Positions 32,826 through 41,314 of a DNA stretch of 64,000 nt are shown here, in pieces. The notes under the pieces were generated by a model. It worked only from the letters and a program-made list of their open reading frames with translations, did no database searches and was not told the origin of the DNA. This stretch comes from Sandaracinaceae bacterium (GTDB lineage Bacteria; Myxococcota_A; Polyangia; Polyangiales; Sandaracinaceae), in contig SHBB01000001.1 in NCBI GenBank assembly GCA_004213565.1, forward strand, positions 18,910-82,909, read 5' to 3'. The translations under genes were made by a program, and so were the position numbers. Position 1 is the stretch's first letter. Every line of letters begins with the position of its first letter.

Positions 32826-33748
32826 CGGCAGACGCAGACCCGTCGTTTGCCCTCGCGCTTCGCCTGGTACATCGCCTCGTCCGCGCAGCGGAAGAGCGCC
32901 GTGGCGTCGTTGGCGTGCTCGGGGAACGCGGCCACCCCGATGGAGATGCCCGGCGCGAGCGTGACGCCGTCCTTCTCGTAGCCGTGGCCCAGCACCGCCG
33001 CGAGGATGGCCTCGGCGATGACCTGGCTCTCGCCGAGCCCCTTGGCCGGGAACGCGGCCACGAACTCGTCGCCGCCGAAGCGGGCCGCGATGGCGCCGTC
33101 GGGGATGGTCTGCCCGATCAGCCGGCCGCTCTCGGCGATGACGTAGGCGCCGAAGAGGTGGCCGTGGCTGTCGTTGATGCCCTTGAGCCCGTCGAGGTCC
33201 ATGACGAGCATCCCGAGGGGCTGGCTCTTCACGCGGGCGGCGCGGAGCAGCTCCTCCACCTCGCGGTCGAACCGGCGTCGGACGTAGAGCCCGGTCAGGT
33301 CGTCGATGTCGATCAGCCGCTCCACCAGCTCGTCGTAGGCCTGGTCGGTGGCGTCCTGGAGCTCGAAGCGGATCACCGTGTCGCCGACCTCGACCTTGTC
33401 GTTGGGGTGCAGCGCCACCTCGGTCTCGACGCGGGCGCCGTTGACGCTCGTCCCGTTGGTGGAGCCGAGCTCCACCAGGGCCCAGCCGTCGCCCCGGTCC
33501 TCGATGCGACAGTGCCGCGAGGAGACCCTCGGGTCCGTCAAGGTCAGGTCCACCGCGTGGCTCCGGCCGACCACGAGGGCCGACTCTCGCACCCGCGCGC
33601 GCCGGCCGACGTCCTCGCCCAGCACGACCACCAGGGTGGGCCTGCGTTTCACCTGCGCGGCGGCGGCCAGCGCCCGATGGCGGAGCGTCTCTCCGTCGTC
33701 GATCTGCAGGGTACGCGCGACTTCGTCGTCGGTGCTGCGCTTGGCCAC
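32822..33748 (-). CDS. FHA-GGDEF diguanylate cyclase
   Basis: A 308-residue protein joining a phosphothreonine-binding FHA domain (residues 40-130; VVGRSHAVDLTLTDPRVSSR, then STNGTSVNG) to a GGDEF domain (about 145-308). The catalytic signature is intact (ARFGGDEFVAAF), as are LTGLYVRRRFD and MDLDGLKGINDSHGH, so it should make cyclic di-GMP. I see no RxxD product-inhibition site directly before the signature. The FHA domain would place it under a Ser/Thr kinase, linking phosphorylation to c-di-GMP. GTG start at 33748. It is divergent from the carotenoid operon and heads its own three-gene operon. Confidence 0.
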   Translation of the reverse strand: MAKRSTDDEVARTLQIDDGETLRHRALAAAAQVKRRPTLVVVLGEDVGRRARVRESALVVGRSHAVDLTLTDPRVSSRHCRIEDRGDGWALVELGSTNGTSVNGARVETEVALHPNDKVEVGDTVIRFELQDATDQAYDELVERLIDIDDLTGLYVRRRFDREVEELLRAARVKSQPLGMLVMDLDGLKGINDSHGHLFGAYVIAESGRLIGQTIPDGAIAARFGGDEFVAAFPAKGLGESQVIAEAILAAVLGHGYEKDGVTLAPGISIGVAAFPEHANDATALFRCADEAMYQAKREGKRRVCVCR

Positions 33749-33858
33749 CGCCCTGGAGGATAGCAGGCGCGCGCGCGCCCTGGCGTGATCGCGGCAACGT
33801 CCCTACTGTGGCGCCCGGACGGCGGGGGCCTGCTCCGCCAGAGACGAAAGAGACGCTG

Positions 33859-35538
33859 ATGGCCGTTCTTCCCCACCTGCGCGGCGTGTCCGACGCCCAC
33901 CCTTTCGGTAGTGACGTGTCCTGGCGGCAGGCGCTCGACGCGGCGATCGACGCCTTCATGAAGCCGAACGACCGGCTGCGGACGTCGGGCGACCCCATCC
34001 CCGTCACGGAGGACTCTCCGACCGCGGTCGTCATCGGCGCGGGGCTCGGGGGGCTCGCGGCCGCGGTGCGGCTCGGGGCGCGCGGCTATCGCGTGACGGT
34101 GGTCGACCGGCTCGACCAGCCCGGCGGCCGGGCGCGCGTGTTCCGCGACGACTACCAGGGCGGGACCTTCGTCTTCGACGCGGGCCCCACGGTGATCACC
34201 GCGCCCTTCATGCTCGAGGAGCTGTGGCGGCTCGCGGGCAAGCGGCTCGAGGACGACGTGGAGCTCCGCGAGGTCTCGCCCTTCTATCGCATCCGCTTCC
34301 ACGACGGAGAGCAGTTCGACTACACCGGCTCGGCCGACGTCATGCGGAGCGAGATCGCGCGCTTCGCGCCCGGTGACCTCGCGGGCTACGACGCGTTCCT
34401 CGAGCACAGCGAGCGCATCTTCGAGATCGGGTTCGAGAAGCTCGCGCACGTGCCCTTCAGCAGCGCGGTCGACATGGCGCGCATCGTCCCGGCCATGATG
34501 CGGCTCGAGAACTACCGCACCGTGCACAGCCTCGTGTCGAAGTACATCCGGGACGAGCGGCTGCGGCAGGTCTTCAGCTTCCACCCCCTGCTCGTGGGCG
34601 GGAACCCCTACAGCTGCAGCTCCATCTACACGCTGATCGCCTACCTCGAGCGCAAGTGGAAGGTGTGGTTCGCGATGGGCGGCACGGGCGAGATCGTCAA
34701 CGGGCTGGTCGGCCTCGTCGAGCAGCTCGGCGGCGAGGTGCAGCTCGGAAAGGACGTGTCGGAGATCGTCGTCGAGGGCGGGCGCGCCACGGGCCTGCGC
34801 TTCCAGGACGGGACCCGGCTCCAGGCGGACGTGGTGGTCAGCAACGCGGACGCCGCGTGGACCTACCGCCACCTGGTCAAGCCCGAGCATCGGCGCATCT
34901 GGCCCGACTGGCGCCTCGAGCGCAGCCGCTACTCGATGGGGCTCTTCGTCTGGTACTTCGGCACCAAGCGTCGCTACGAGGACGTCGCGCACCACACGAT
35001 CCTGCTCGGCCCTCGTTACGAAGAGCTGCTCGACGACATCTTCTCCAAGAAGGTGCTCGCCGACGACTTCAGCCTCTACCTCCACCGGCCGACCGCGACC
35101 GATCCGTCGATGGCGCCCGACGGCTGCGACGCGTTCTACGTGCTCTCGCCCGTGCCGCACCTCGACGGCGGCGTGGATTGGTCGACCCAGACCGAGCCCT
35201 ACCGCAAGAAGATCGAGCGCTACCTGAGCGACACCATCATGCCGGGCCTGGAGGGCGAGATCGTCAGCAGCCGGACCCTGACCCCGAAGGGCTTCCTCGA
35301 GGACTACCTCGCGTTCAAGGGCGCCGCGTTCTCGCTCGAGCCCGTGCTCCAGCAGAGCGCGTACTTCCGGCCGCACAACCGGTCCGAGGACGTCGATGGG
35401 CTCTACCTCGTCGGCGCGGGCACCCACCCGGGCGCCGGCATGCCGGGGGTGCTCTCGAGCGCCCGCGTGCTCGACACCGTCGTTCCGGACCCCGTCGTTC
35501 CGGACACTGTCGTCCCGGACACCGTTCGTCGACGGTGA
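33859..35538 (+). CDS. crtI: Phytoene desaturase
   Basis: A CrtI-type FAD-dependent desaturase that turns phytoene stepwise into neurosporene or lycopene. The protein is 559 residues. About 55 N-terminal residues precede the dinucleotide-binding motif VVIGAGLGGLAAAVRLGARG; FVFDAGPTVITAPF and the C-terminal FAD motif GLYLVGAGTHPGAGMPGV are typical. It starts at ATG 33859 after AAAGAGA. The last 20 residues carry a small tandem repeat (VVPD three times, 15-bp DNA unit at about 35480-35525) absent from normal CrtI, probably replication slippage. It heads the carotenoid operon; crtB follows 53 bp later. Confidence 0.
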   Translation: MAVLPHLRGVSDAHPFGSDVSWRQALDAAIDAFMKPNDRLRTSGDPIPVTEDSPTAVVIGAGLGGLAAAVRLGARGYRVTVVDRLDQPGGRARVFRDDYQGGTFVFDAGPTVITAPFMLEELWRLAGKRLEDDVELREVSPFYRIRFHDGEQFDYTGSADVMRSEIARFAPGDLAGYDAFLEHSERIFEIGFEKLAHVPFSSAVDMARIVPAMMRLENYRTVHSLVSKYIRDERLRQVFSFHPLLVGGNPYSCSSIYTLIAYLERKWKVWFAMGGTGEIVNGLVGLVEQLGGEVQLGKDVSEIVVEGGRATGLRFQDGTRLQADVVVSNADAAWTYRHLVKPEHRRIWPDWRLERSRYSMGLFVWYFGTKRRYEDVAHHTILLGPRYEELLDDIFSKKVLADDFSLYLHRPTATDPSMAPDGCDAFYVLSPVPHLDGGVDWSTQTEPYRKKIERYLSDTIMPGLEGEIVSSRTLTPKGFLEDYLAFKGAAFSLEPVLQQSAYFRPHNRSEDVDGLYLVGAGTHPGAGMPGVLSSARVLDTVVPDPVVPDTVVPDTVRRR

Positions 35539-35591
35539 GCGCGACGGTCGGGATCCGCGCGCGGGCCACTTCGGTGTACCGTGCCGCCGCC

Positions 35592-36536
35592 ATGGGGGCC
35601 CCACAGCAGATGGACGCGCCGGAGGGAGACGTCGAAGTCATCCGCGCTTGTCGCGCCATCCTCGGCCGCGGGAGCAAGTCGTTCGCGGCCGCCTCGCGCC
35701 TGCTCCCCGCGCGGCTGCGGGATCCCGTCGCCTGCTACTACGCCTTCTGCCGGGTGAGCGACGACGCGGTCGACGAGTCGTCCGATCCCCGGGCCGCCCT
35801 CGACGCGCTCCGCGGTCGACTGGACCGCGTCTACGCCGGCCGGCCCGACCCACACCCCGCCGACCGTGGGCTGGCCTGGGTGGTGGCGTCCCACCGCGTG
35901 CCGCGCGCGCCGCTCGACGCGCTGCTCGACGGCTACCTCTGGGACGTGGAGGGCCGCCGCTATCGGGACCTCTCGGGGGTGCGCGCGTACTCGGCGCGGG
36001 TGGCCGCGAGCGTCGGCGTGGTGATGACCCTCTTGATGGGCCGCCGTGAGGACTACGTGCTGCATCGGGCGGCGGACCTCGGCGTGGCCATGCAGCTGAC
36101 CAACATCGCGAGAGACGTCGGAGAGGACGCGAGGGCGGGCCGCCTCTATCTCCCCACCACGTGGCTCGAGGCCGAGGGCATCGACCCGGACGCGTGGCTG
36201 CGCGATCCGCGCTTCGAGCCCGGCGTCGGGGTGGCGGTCTGTCGCCTCCTCGACCACGCGGCCCACCTCTACCGCCGCGCCGACCTCGGCGTGCCGGAGC
36301 TGCCCCGGGACTGTCGGGTCGCCATCTCGGGCGCACGCCACATCTACGCCGACATCGGGCGCGTGATCCGCGAGCAGGGTCACGACAGCGTGCGCGAGCG
36401 CGCCTTCACGTCCGGGGCCCGCAAGGCCATGCTGCTCGCCCGCGCCGCCACCGAGCGCTGGCGCGAGCCGGATCCTTTCGCGGCGCACCCAGCGCCGCTC
36501 CCCGAAATCACGTTTCTCGTCGAGGGCGTCTCTTGA
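35592..36536 (+). CDS. crtB: Phytoene synthase
   Basis: A 314-residue trans-isoprenyl diphosphate synthase that condenses two geranylgeranyl diphosphates into phytoene. The two Asp-rich motifs are DDAVDE in AFCRVSDDAVDE and the second in LTNIARDVGEDARAGRLYLP, both intact. ATG at 35592 is chosen; a second ATG lies 18 bases on, and neither has a good ribosome-binding site. Its stop codon overlaps the next gene's TTG (TTGA). The GGPP synthase needed to feed it is not in this cluster; the polyprenyl synthase at 55236 is linked to menaquinone. Confidence 0.
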   Translation: MGAPQQMDAPEGDVEVIRACRAILGRGSKSFAAASRLLPARLRDPVACYYAFCRVSDDAVDESSDPRAALDALRGRLDRVYAGRPDPHPADRGLAWVVASHRVPRAPLDALLDGYLWDVEGRRYRDLSGVRAYSARVAASVGVVMTLLMGRREDYVLHRAADLGVAMQLTNIARDVGEDARAGRLYLPTTWLEAEGIDPDAWLRDPRFEPGVGVAVCRLLDHAAHLYRRADLGVPELPRDCRVAISGARHIYADIGRVIREQGHDSVRERAFTSGARKAMLLARAATERWREPDPFAAHPAPLPEITFLVEGVS

Positions 36537-37246
36537 AGCAGCTACATCATCGCAAGCGTAACGTTCACCGCGACTTCGACGTCGTCGCCTCCACGTACGA
36601 CCTGCTGACCGGGATGAACCCCGGCTATCACCGCAACCTCCGGCAGAGCGCCGAGCGGCTGTCGATCCGGCGTGAGCGGCCGCGGCTCCTCGACCTGTGC
36701 TGCGGCACGGGCGCGAGCACGCTGGCGCTCCGCGCGAGCTACCCGGACGCGGAGATCGTCGGCCTCGACGCGTCCGCGGGCATGCTGCGCCACGCGCGCC
36801 AGAAGCCGGAGCTCGAGGGCGTCACGTTCGTCCAAGGAGACGCGACGGATCCCGCCGCGGCCGGGGTCGAGGGTCCCTTCGACGGCGTGCTCATGGCGTA
36901 CGGGATCCGCAACCTGCCAGAGCCGGATCTCGGGATCTCGAACCTGCGCGCCATGTTGCGCCCCGACGCGCGAATCGTCTTCCACGAGTACTCGGTGCGA
37001 GACTCCCGGCGCGCGCGCCTGAAGTGGGACGCGGTCTGCTACGGCGTGATCCTCCCGGGAGGGCTGATCACCGCACGGGAGAGTGACATCTACCGCTACC
37101 TGCACCGCAGCGTCCGGGACTTCGACGGGGTGCGCGCGTTCGAGGAGCGCCTCCGCCGCGCGGGCTTCGTGGACGTCTGGACGGCGCCGATGGACGGGTG
37201 GCAGCGCGGCATCGTGCACTCCTTCGTGGCGCGGAATCCGTCGTGA
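36533..37246 (+). CDS. Class I SAM methyltransferase (UbiE/MenG-like)
   Basis: A 237-residue methyltransferase. Motif I is LLDLCCGTGASTLALRA, motif II VGLDASAGMLRHAR, and LMAYGIRNLPEPD resembles the GIRN segment of UbiE/MenG. The start is TTG at 36533, inside a TTGA overlap with the crtB stop codon, with GAGGG about 8 bases upstream; the ORF has no early ATG. Lying within a carotenoid operon, it may methylate a carotenoid or an isoprenoid-derived product rather than a quinone; the true menG is at 54507. The substrate is not known. Confidence 0.
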   Translation: MKQLHHRKRNVHRDFDVVASTYDLLTGMNPGYHRNLRQSAERLSIRRERPRLLDLCCGTGASTLALRASYPDAEIVGLDASAGMLRHARQKPELEGVTFVQGDATDPAAAGVEGPFDGVLMAYGIRNLPEPDLGISNLRAMLRPDARIVFHEYSVRDSRRARLKWDAVCYGVILPGGLITARESDIYRYLHRSVRDFDGVRAFEERLRRAGFVDVWTAPMDGWQRGIVHSFVARNPS

Positions 37247-38763
37247 GCCTCCTCGACAACCTGGGCCTGGGCCGGCGCGAGGTGCGCGGCGTGACGCGCG
37301 GGACCCGTGACCGGGTCGACGATCAGACGCGCGTGGTGGTCGTCGGTGGCGGCCTCGCGGGCGTCGCGGCGGCGTGCGTGCTCGCCGAGCGCGGCGTGAG
37401 CGTGACCTTGCTGGAGAAGGAAGACTACCTCGGCGGGCGGGTCGGCGCGTGGACGGAGAAGCTCCCCGACGGAACGCCCTACGAGATGGAGCGCGGCTTC
37501 CACGGGTTCTTCAGGCAGTACTACAACCTGAGAAACCTCTTGCGGCGCGTGGATCCGGATCTCGCCCGGCTGCGGCCGCTCGACGACTACCCGGTGCTCG
37601 GCCCCGACGGCTCGATGGAGTCGTTCGAGGGGCTGCCCAAGACGCCGCCGCTCAACCTGATGGCGCTCCTGCGCCGCACGCAGTTCGTCAGCCTGAAGGA
37701 TCTTCGCGGCGTCGATCAGTCCAAGGCGCGGCTGATGCTGATGTTCGACCCGGCGCGCACGTACGCCGACCACGACGAGATCACCGCGCGCACCTACCTC
37801 GACTCGCTCAACTTCCCCGAGCGCGGTCGGCAGATGCTCTTCGATGTCTTCTCGCACTCGTTCTTCAACCCCGAGGCGGGGATGAGCGCGGCGGAGATGT
37901 TGATGATGTTCCACTTCTATTTCCTCGGGAACCCCGAGGGGCTCGTCTTCGACGTGCTCGACGAGCCGTTCAGCGACGCGCTCTGGAAGCCCTTCGAGCG
38001 CTACCTCTCGGGGCTCGGCGTCGACGTGCGCCTCGGGACGTCCGTGGACTCGGTCGAGCAGTCGGGGCACTCGTGCTGGCGTGTGCACGCGGGCTCCGAG
38101 ACCTTCGACGGCGAGGGCCTCGTGCTCGCGGTGACGGTGCCGGCGCTGAAGTCGATCCTCACCGCTTCGCCCGCGCTCCAGGTGGCCGAGGGCCTCGCGC
38201 AGTCCGTCGAGTCGCTCGACGTGACGCTCCCGTTCGCGGTGTGGCGGCTCTTCCTCGACCGGGGCGCGAACGAGGAGCGCTACCCGTTCGCGGGCACGGC
38301 GGGCATCGGGCTCATCGACAACATCTCCCTGTACGAGAAGTTCGAGGGCGAGAGCCGCCGCTGGTCGATGCGCACGGGGGGCTCGGTGGTGGAGCTGCAC
38401 GCCTACGCGTGCCCGCACTCGGACGAGGACGCGATCAAGGAGGAGCTCCTCGACGGGCTGCACCAGCTCTACCCCGAGCTCGCGGACGCCGAGATCCTCC
38501 ACGACACCTGGCTGCTCCGGCAGGACTGTCCGTCCTTTGGCCCCGGCTCCCACGGGGTGCGCCCGCGCGTGGCGACGCCGTTCGGCAACGTGGTGCTGGC
38601 GGGGGACTTCGTGAAGATGCCCTTCCCCACCGCGCTGATGGAGCGCGCTGCGTCGAGCGGCATGCTCGCCGCCAACCACCTGCTCGATCGCTGGGACGTG
38701 CGCGGCGAGAGCCTCTTCTCGATCCCGCCGCGCGGCTTCATGTCCCGCCTGCCGCTGCGCTGA
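37243..38763 (+). CDS. CrtU-like FAD carotenoid desaturase/methyltransferase
   Basis: A 506-residue FAD-dependent amine-oxidase-fold protein. After about 30 residues comes VVVVGGGLAGVAAACVLAER, the FAD Rossmann motif; ERGFHGFFRQYYNLRNLLRR and RPLDDYPVLGPDG are found in CrtU-type carotenoid desaturases/aryl-ring synthases. The C-terminal FAD motif is VVLAGDFVKMPFPTALMERA. CrtU enzymes aromatise the beta-ring of carotenoids; related enzymes desaturate or ketolate, so the reaction is inferred. No lycopene cyclase lies in the cluster. GTG at 37243 overlaps the methyltransferase stop codon (GTGA). A strong hairpin terminator follows. Confidence 0.
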   Translation: MSLLDNLGLGRREVRGVTRGTRDRVDDQTRVVVVGGGLAGVAAACVLAERGVSVTLLEKEDYLGGRVGAWTEKLPDGTPYEMERGFHGFFRQYYNLRNLLRRVDPDLARLRPLDDYPVLGPDGSMESFEGLPKTPPLNLMALLRRTQFVSLKDLRGVDQSKARLMLMFDPARTYADHDEITARTYLDSLNFPERGRQMLFDVFSHSFFNPEAGMSAAEMLMMFHFYFLGNPEGLVFDVLDEPFSDALWKPFERYLSGLGVDVRLGTSVDSVEQSGHSCWRVHAGSETFDGEGLVLAVTVPALKSILTASPALQVAEGLAQSVESLDVTLPFAVWRLFLDRGANEERYPFAGTAGIGLIDNISLYEKFEGESRRWSMRTGGSVVELHAYACPHSDEDAIKEELLDGLHQLYPELADAEILHDTWLLRQDCPSFGPGSHGVRPRVATPFGNVVLAGDFVKMPFPTALMERAASSGMLAANHLLDRWDVRGESLFSIPPRGFMSRLPLR

Positions 38764-38784
38764 GCGGAGATCGAGATCGAAGAA

Positions 38785-38826
38785 GCCCCCGCCCTCGCCC
38801 CTCTTCCGAGGTGCGCGAGCGGGGGC
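38785..38826. terminator. Bidirectional terminator between convergent genes
   Basis: A hairpin with left arm GCCCCCGC plus TCGC (38785-38798) and right arm GCGA plus GCGGGGGC (38815-38826), one 2-base bulge, and an inner loop of about 16 bases. It lies between the end of the carotenoid operon and the end of the beta-helix lipoprotein gene, so it can stop transcripts from both sides. Confidence 0.
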
Positions 38827-38844
38827 CGTCTCTCCGATCAATCG

Positions 38845-40023
38845 TCAGGGCGCGGGCGTGTACGGCGCCACGACGTTGTCGGCGATGTCCCAGCCGGCCG
38901 GGGTCGAGCCGCAGTAGAAGCAGCTCCAGACGTCGGTCATCGCGAGGTTGCGGCGCGCGCGGAGCGAGCCGATGGCGCCGTCCGGGTTGAAGAGATCGGG
39001 CGCGACGTGGTGGAAGACGTTGTCGTCGAACCAGATGCGGTTCAGCGTGTCGCCCGCCATGCGCCCGAGCATGACGCCGGTGTTGATGAGGAGGTTGTCC
39101 CGCGCGTAGGCCAGGTCGCTGGTGCCGTGGATGCGGTAGTTGTGCTTGTTCGAGTTCGCGATCCGGTTCTCGATCGTCGCGGTCCGCAGCACGCTCACCA
39201 GCCGCACCGTGGACTCGGGGCCCGCGGAGTCGAAGCTGTTGCGGAAGAGGATCAGGTCCTCGCTCTGCATCGGGCCGGTGTCGCCGCACCAGACCGAGTA
39301 GCGCTCGGCCGTGATGTCGCTGTCGAGGATGGCGATGCGCCGCCCGCGCAGCTCGATCGCGGAGTCACCGGACACGACGCGCAGGCCCTCGAGGGAGATG
39401 TCCTCGGCCATCCAGTCGCTGCGGTAGGACGGGCCACCGCCGTCCCAGGACGCCGGGATGGGGAAGCGGACGCCGGACCACTGGCCGCCGACCACCCGCA
39501 CGCGCTGCGTACCGTGCCCGAAGCTGAGGGTCCCCAGCCGGCTGCTGCCGTCGAAGATGATCTCGACGTCGTTCGCGCTCAGGCTCAGCCCGCCGCCGGT
39601 CACGCCATTGGCGAGGATGCGCGTGCCGGGCACGCTGGCTTCCCGGGCGAGCGACGCCGCGTCGGTGACGGTCACCTCGCGCGTCGTGGTGGGCGCGGTC
39701 GGCCAGCGCAGGCCGGCCATCTCCGCGGGGAGGGGCCCGAGGTCACGGCTCGCCGGACCGCTGGGCTCTTCGGGCGCGGGCTCTTCGACCGGCGGATCCT
39801 CGCGCGGCGGCGGCTCCTCGGTCGGGGGGACCTCTTCGCCGGGGGCGTACGCCTCGGGCTGCCAGCCGTCGGCGTATTCGGCGCCGCGCAGGTCGGCGAC
39901 GTCTCCATCGGGGGTCTCCGGGTCATAGGGTCCCGGCTCCGAGGCGACCTGACCCACACAGCCGGTCACCAGACACACGTATCCAACCAGGAGCACACGG
40001 CTCCAACCACACACTGCAGACAT
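38845..40023 (-). CDS. Parallel beta-helix lipoprotein
   Basis: A 392-residue predicted surface lipoprotein. The signal peptide ends in lipobox VTGC (Cys22); a disordered linker rich in Pro and Glu (about 50-95) follows. The rest resembles a right-handed parallel beta-helix of the pectate-lyase kind: repeated short strands such as DVEIIFDGSSRLGTLSFG, IAILDSDITAER and DLILFRNSFDS, with many Asn/Asp turns. Proteins with this fold bind or cut polysaccharides, but I see no clear catalytic triad, so a sugar-binding or adhesive role is equally possible. Two late Cys (WSCFYCGS) may pair. It stands alone on the minus strand. Confidence 0.
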   Translation of the reverse strand: MSAVCGWSRVLLVGYVCLVTGCVGQVASEPGPYDPETPDGDVADLRGAEYADGWQPEAYAPGEEVPPTEEPPPREDPPVEEPAPEEPSGPASRDLGPLPAEMAGLRWPTAPTTTREVTVTDAASLAREASVPGTRILANGVTGGGLSLSANDVEIIFDGSSRLGTLSFGHGTQRVRVVGGQWSGVRFPIPASWDGGGPSYRSDWMAEDISLEGLRVVSGDSAIELRGRRIAILDSDITAERYSVWCGDTGPMQSEDLILFRNSFDSAGPESTVRLVSVLRTATIENRIANSNKHNYRIHGTSDLAYARDNLLINTGVMLGRMAGDTLNRIWFDDNVFHHVAPDLFNPDGAIGSLRARRNLAMTDVWSCFYCGSTPAGWDIADNVVAPYTPAP

Positions 40024-40328
40024 TTGCTCACGTCACCGAAGGGTGTCGGCTCGATTTTTTGCCGACGCGCCCCCCAGCGCTTCGCGGCCCTTCGTCCTTT
40101 CGAGCGAAAGGATGTCGCTGCGCAGAGTTCGTACAATGGGGGACAACCCCGACACTTCTCGGGGTTCCCAAGCGGGGTGCAGCCCGCGCTCCCTCCTTGC
40201 CCCTGCCCTTGCCCGTGCCCCTGCCCGCGGGCTCTTACCCTGCGCGGCGGTGACCTCCTCGCGCCGGTCCCAGGCGGCGGCCTGTCGCCGCGCGACGCCG
40301 GGCGTACATGCCCCAAAGGAGGCTGACC
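40024..40328. other. Gene-free stretch with hexamer repeats and hairpins
   Basis: This 305-base gap between two divergent genes holds two hairpins (GTCGGC/GCCGAC at 40045-40066 around a T6 loop; AACCCCGA/TCGGGGTT at 40145-40166) and a degenerate hexamer array at about 40195-40226, five units of the form CCNTGC. The same sort of hexamer array occurs at 45851-45892. The strong ribosome-binding site AAAGGAGG (40315-40322) of the next gene lies at its end. Confidence 0.
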
Positions 40329-40547
40329 ATGGGTGCACGAGCCAACGAGCTGAAGGCCAGGGTGAAGGCCAAGAAGAAGGCGATGGAGGCCGAGCTGGCG
40401 CAGCTCGAGGTCGACGCGCGAGCCGAGAAGAACACGCGGGTGGAGGAGCTGAAGACCCAGCTGAAGGAGCTCGAGACCACCCTCGAGAAGGGGTGGGACG
40501 ACCTGAACGAGCGCGCGGCCAAGAAGCTCAACGAGTGGCTGTCGTGA
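40329..40547 (+). CDS. Short coiled-coil protein
   Basis: A 72-residue, highly charged, wholly helical protein: ANELKARVKAKKKAMEAELA and so on, with heptad spacing of Leu/Ala over nearly its full length, predicted to be a coiled coil. It has the best ribosome-binding site in the window (AAAGGAGG, 6 bases before the ATG), so it is probably made in quantity. No signal peptide and no cysteine. It comes just before a LapA-like membrane protein and a membrane-anchored protein on the same strand, and the three probably form an operon. I recognise no family. Confidence 0.
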   Translation: MGARANELKARVKAKKKAMEAELAQLEVDARAEKNTRVEELKTQLKELETTLEKGWDDLNERAAKKLNEWLS

Positions 40548-40554
40548 GCCCCCC

Positions 40555-40770
40555 ATGACCCTCCGCGGCTGGCTGACGTTCCTCTCGGCGTGGCTCGTCC
40601 TCGCCGTGGTGCTGACCTTCGTCCTCTACAACACGCAAGGCGTCTCGCTCGACCTCGTGGGCGGGGGCAGCCTGGACGCGCCGCTCGGGGTGGTGGTCAT
40701 CGTCGCCTTCGCGCTCGGCGCGGTCAGCGACGCGATGCTTCGCGTCCTCCGGCCGCGCGGGAAGTCGTGA
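40555..40770 (+). CDS. LapA-like (DUF1049) small membrane protein
   Basis: A 71-residue protein with two membrane helices: TFLSAWLVLAVVLTFVLYNT and APLGVVVIVAFALGAVSDAM, and a basic tail. The middle NTQGVSLDL and the PLGVVVIVAFALG helix resemble the LapA/DUF1049 domain, which in enterobacteria works with LapB in lipopolysaccharide assembly; short homologues are widespread and often unstudied. It starts 7 bp after the coiled-coil gene, and its stop codon overlaps the next gene (GTGA). Confidence in the family is moderate because the domain is short. Confidence 0.
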   Translation: MTLRGWLTFLSAWLVLAVVLTFVLYNTQGVSLDLVGGGSLDAPLGVVVIVAFALGAVSDAMLRVLRPRGKS

Positions 40771-41225
40771 GCGCGACCGAGCGGCTGCCTCCCCTCTCCC
40801 CTGGTCTGCGTCGGGTGTCCGAGGGCTGGTTCGTCGCCGCCCTCGTAGGCGCCGTCATCTTCGCGAACGGCGCCCTCGGGTACTGGCTCGGCTCGCGCAG
40901 CGACGCGGGGTCGACCGCCCCGTCCTCGCTCTCCGCGTCCACCTCGGTCGGAGACCGGGTAGCCTTGCTCGAGGCGCGTCGCGCGCTGGCGCGGGTGGCG
41001 AGCCCCGACGTCCCCGCCCAGGCCCGAGAGGTGCTCCTCCGCTCGGCCGAAGAGCGCCTCAGGGGGATCGGCGATCCCCGCCTGCAGGGCGTCGGCGCGA
41101 GCATCTCCGCCTGGAGGACCGCTCCCGGGGCGCCGTCCGCCCCAGCGGTTCGGCGGACGCTGGAGCAGATCGACGCCGTCCTGGACTCTCTAGCGGCCGG
41201 GACGAGAGGCGCCGCGGCGCCCTGA
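40767..41225 (+). CDS. Membrane-anchored protein of unknown function
   Basis: A 152-residue protein with one membrane helix near the N-terminus (WFVAALVGAVIFANGALGYW, about residues 20-39) and a helical Ala/Arg/Leu-rich domain beyond it, likely periplasmic. The start is GTG at 40767, overlapping the LapA-like stop codon. It is the last gene of a three-gene operon with a coiled-coil protein and the LapA-like protein. I recognise no family. An Ala-rich tail (GTRGAAAP) ends it. Confidence 0.
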   Translation: MSATERLPPLSPGLRRVSEGWFVAALVGAVIFANGALGYWLGSRSDAGSTAPSSLSASTSVGDRVALLEARRALARVASPDVPAQAREVLLRSAEERLRGIGDPRLQGVGASISAWRTAPGAPSAPAVRRTLEQIDAVLDSLAAGTRGAAAP

Positions 41226-41314
41226 GGCGCCCGTGGGTGCGGGCGCCTCGGCGTCGGGCGTCAGCGCGTGCTCCCGCAGGACGCGTCGGTAGGCAGGCCG
41301 CTGAAGAACGCGAA

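Noticed and set aside
40045..40066. GTCGGC/GCCGAC hairpin as a terminator or riboswitch
   Set aside because: The stem is only 6 bp and the T-run is in the loop rather than after the stem, on the upstream side of a minus-strand gene.
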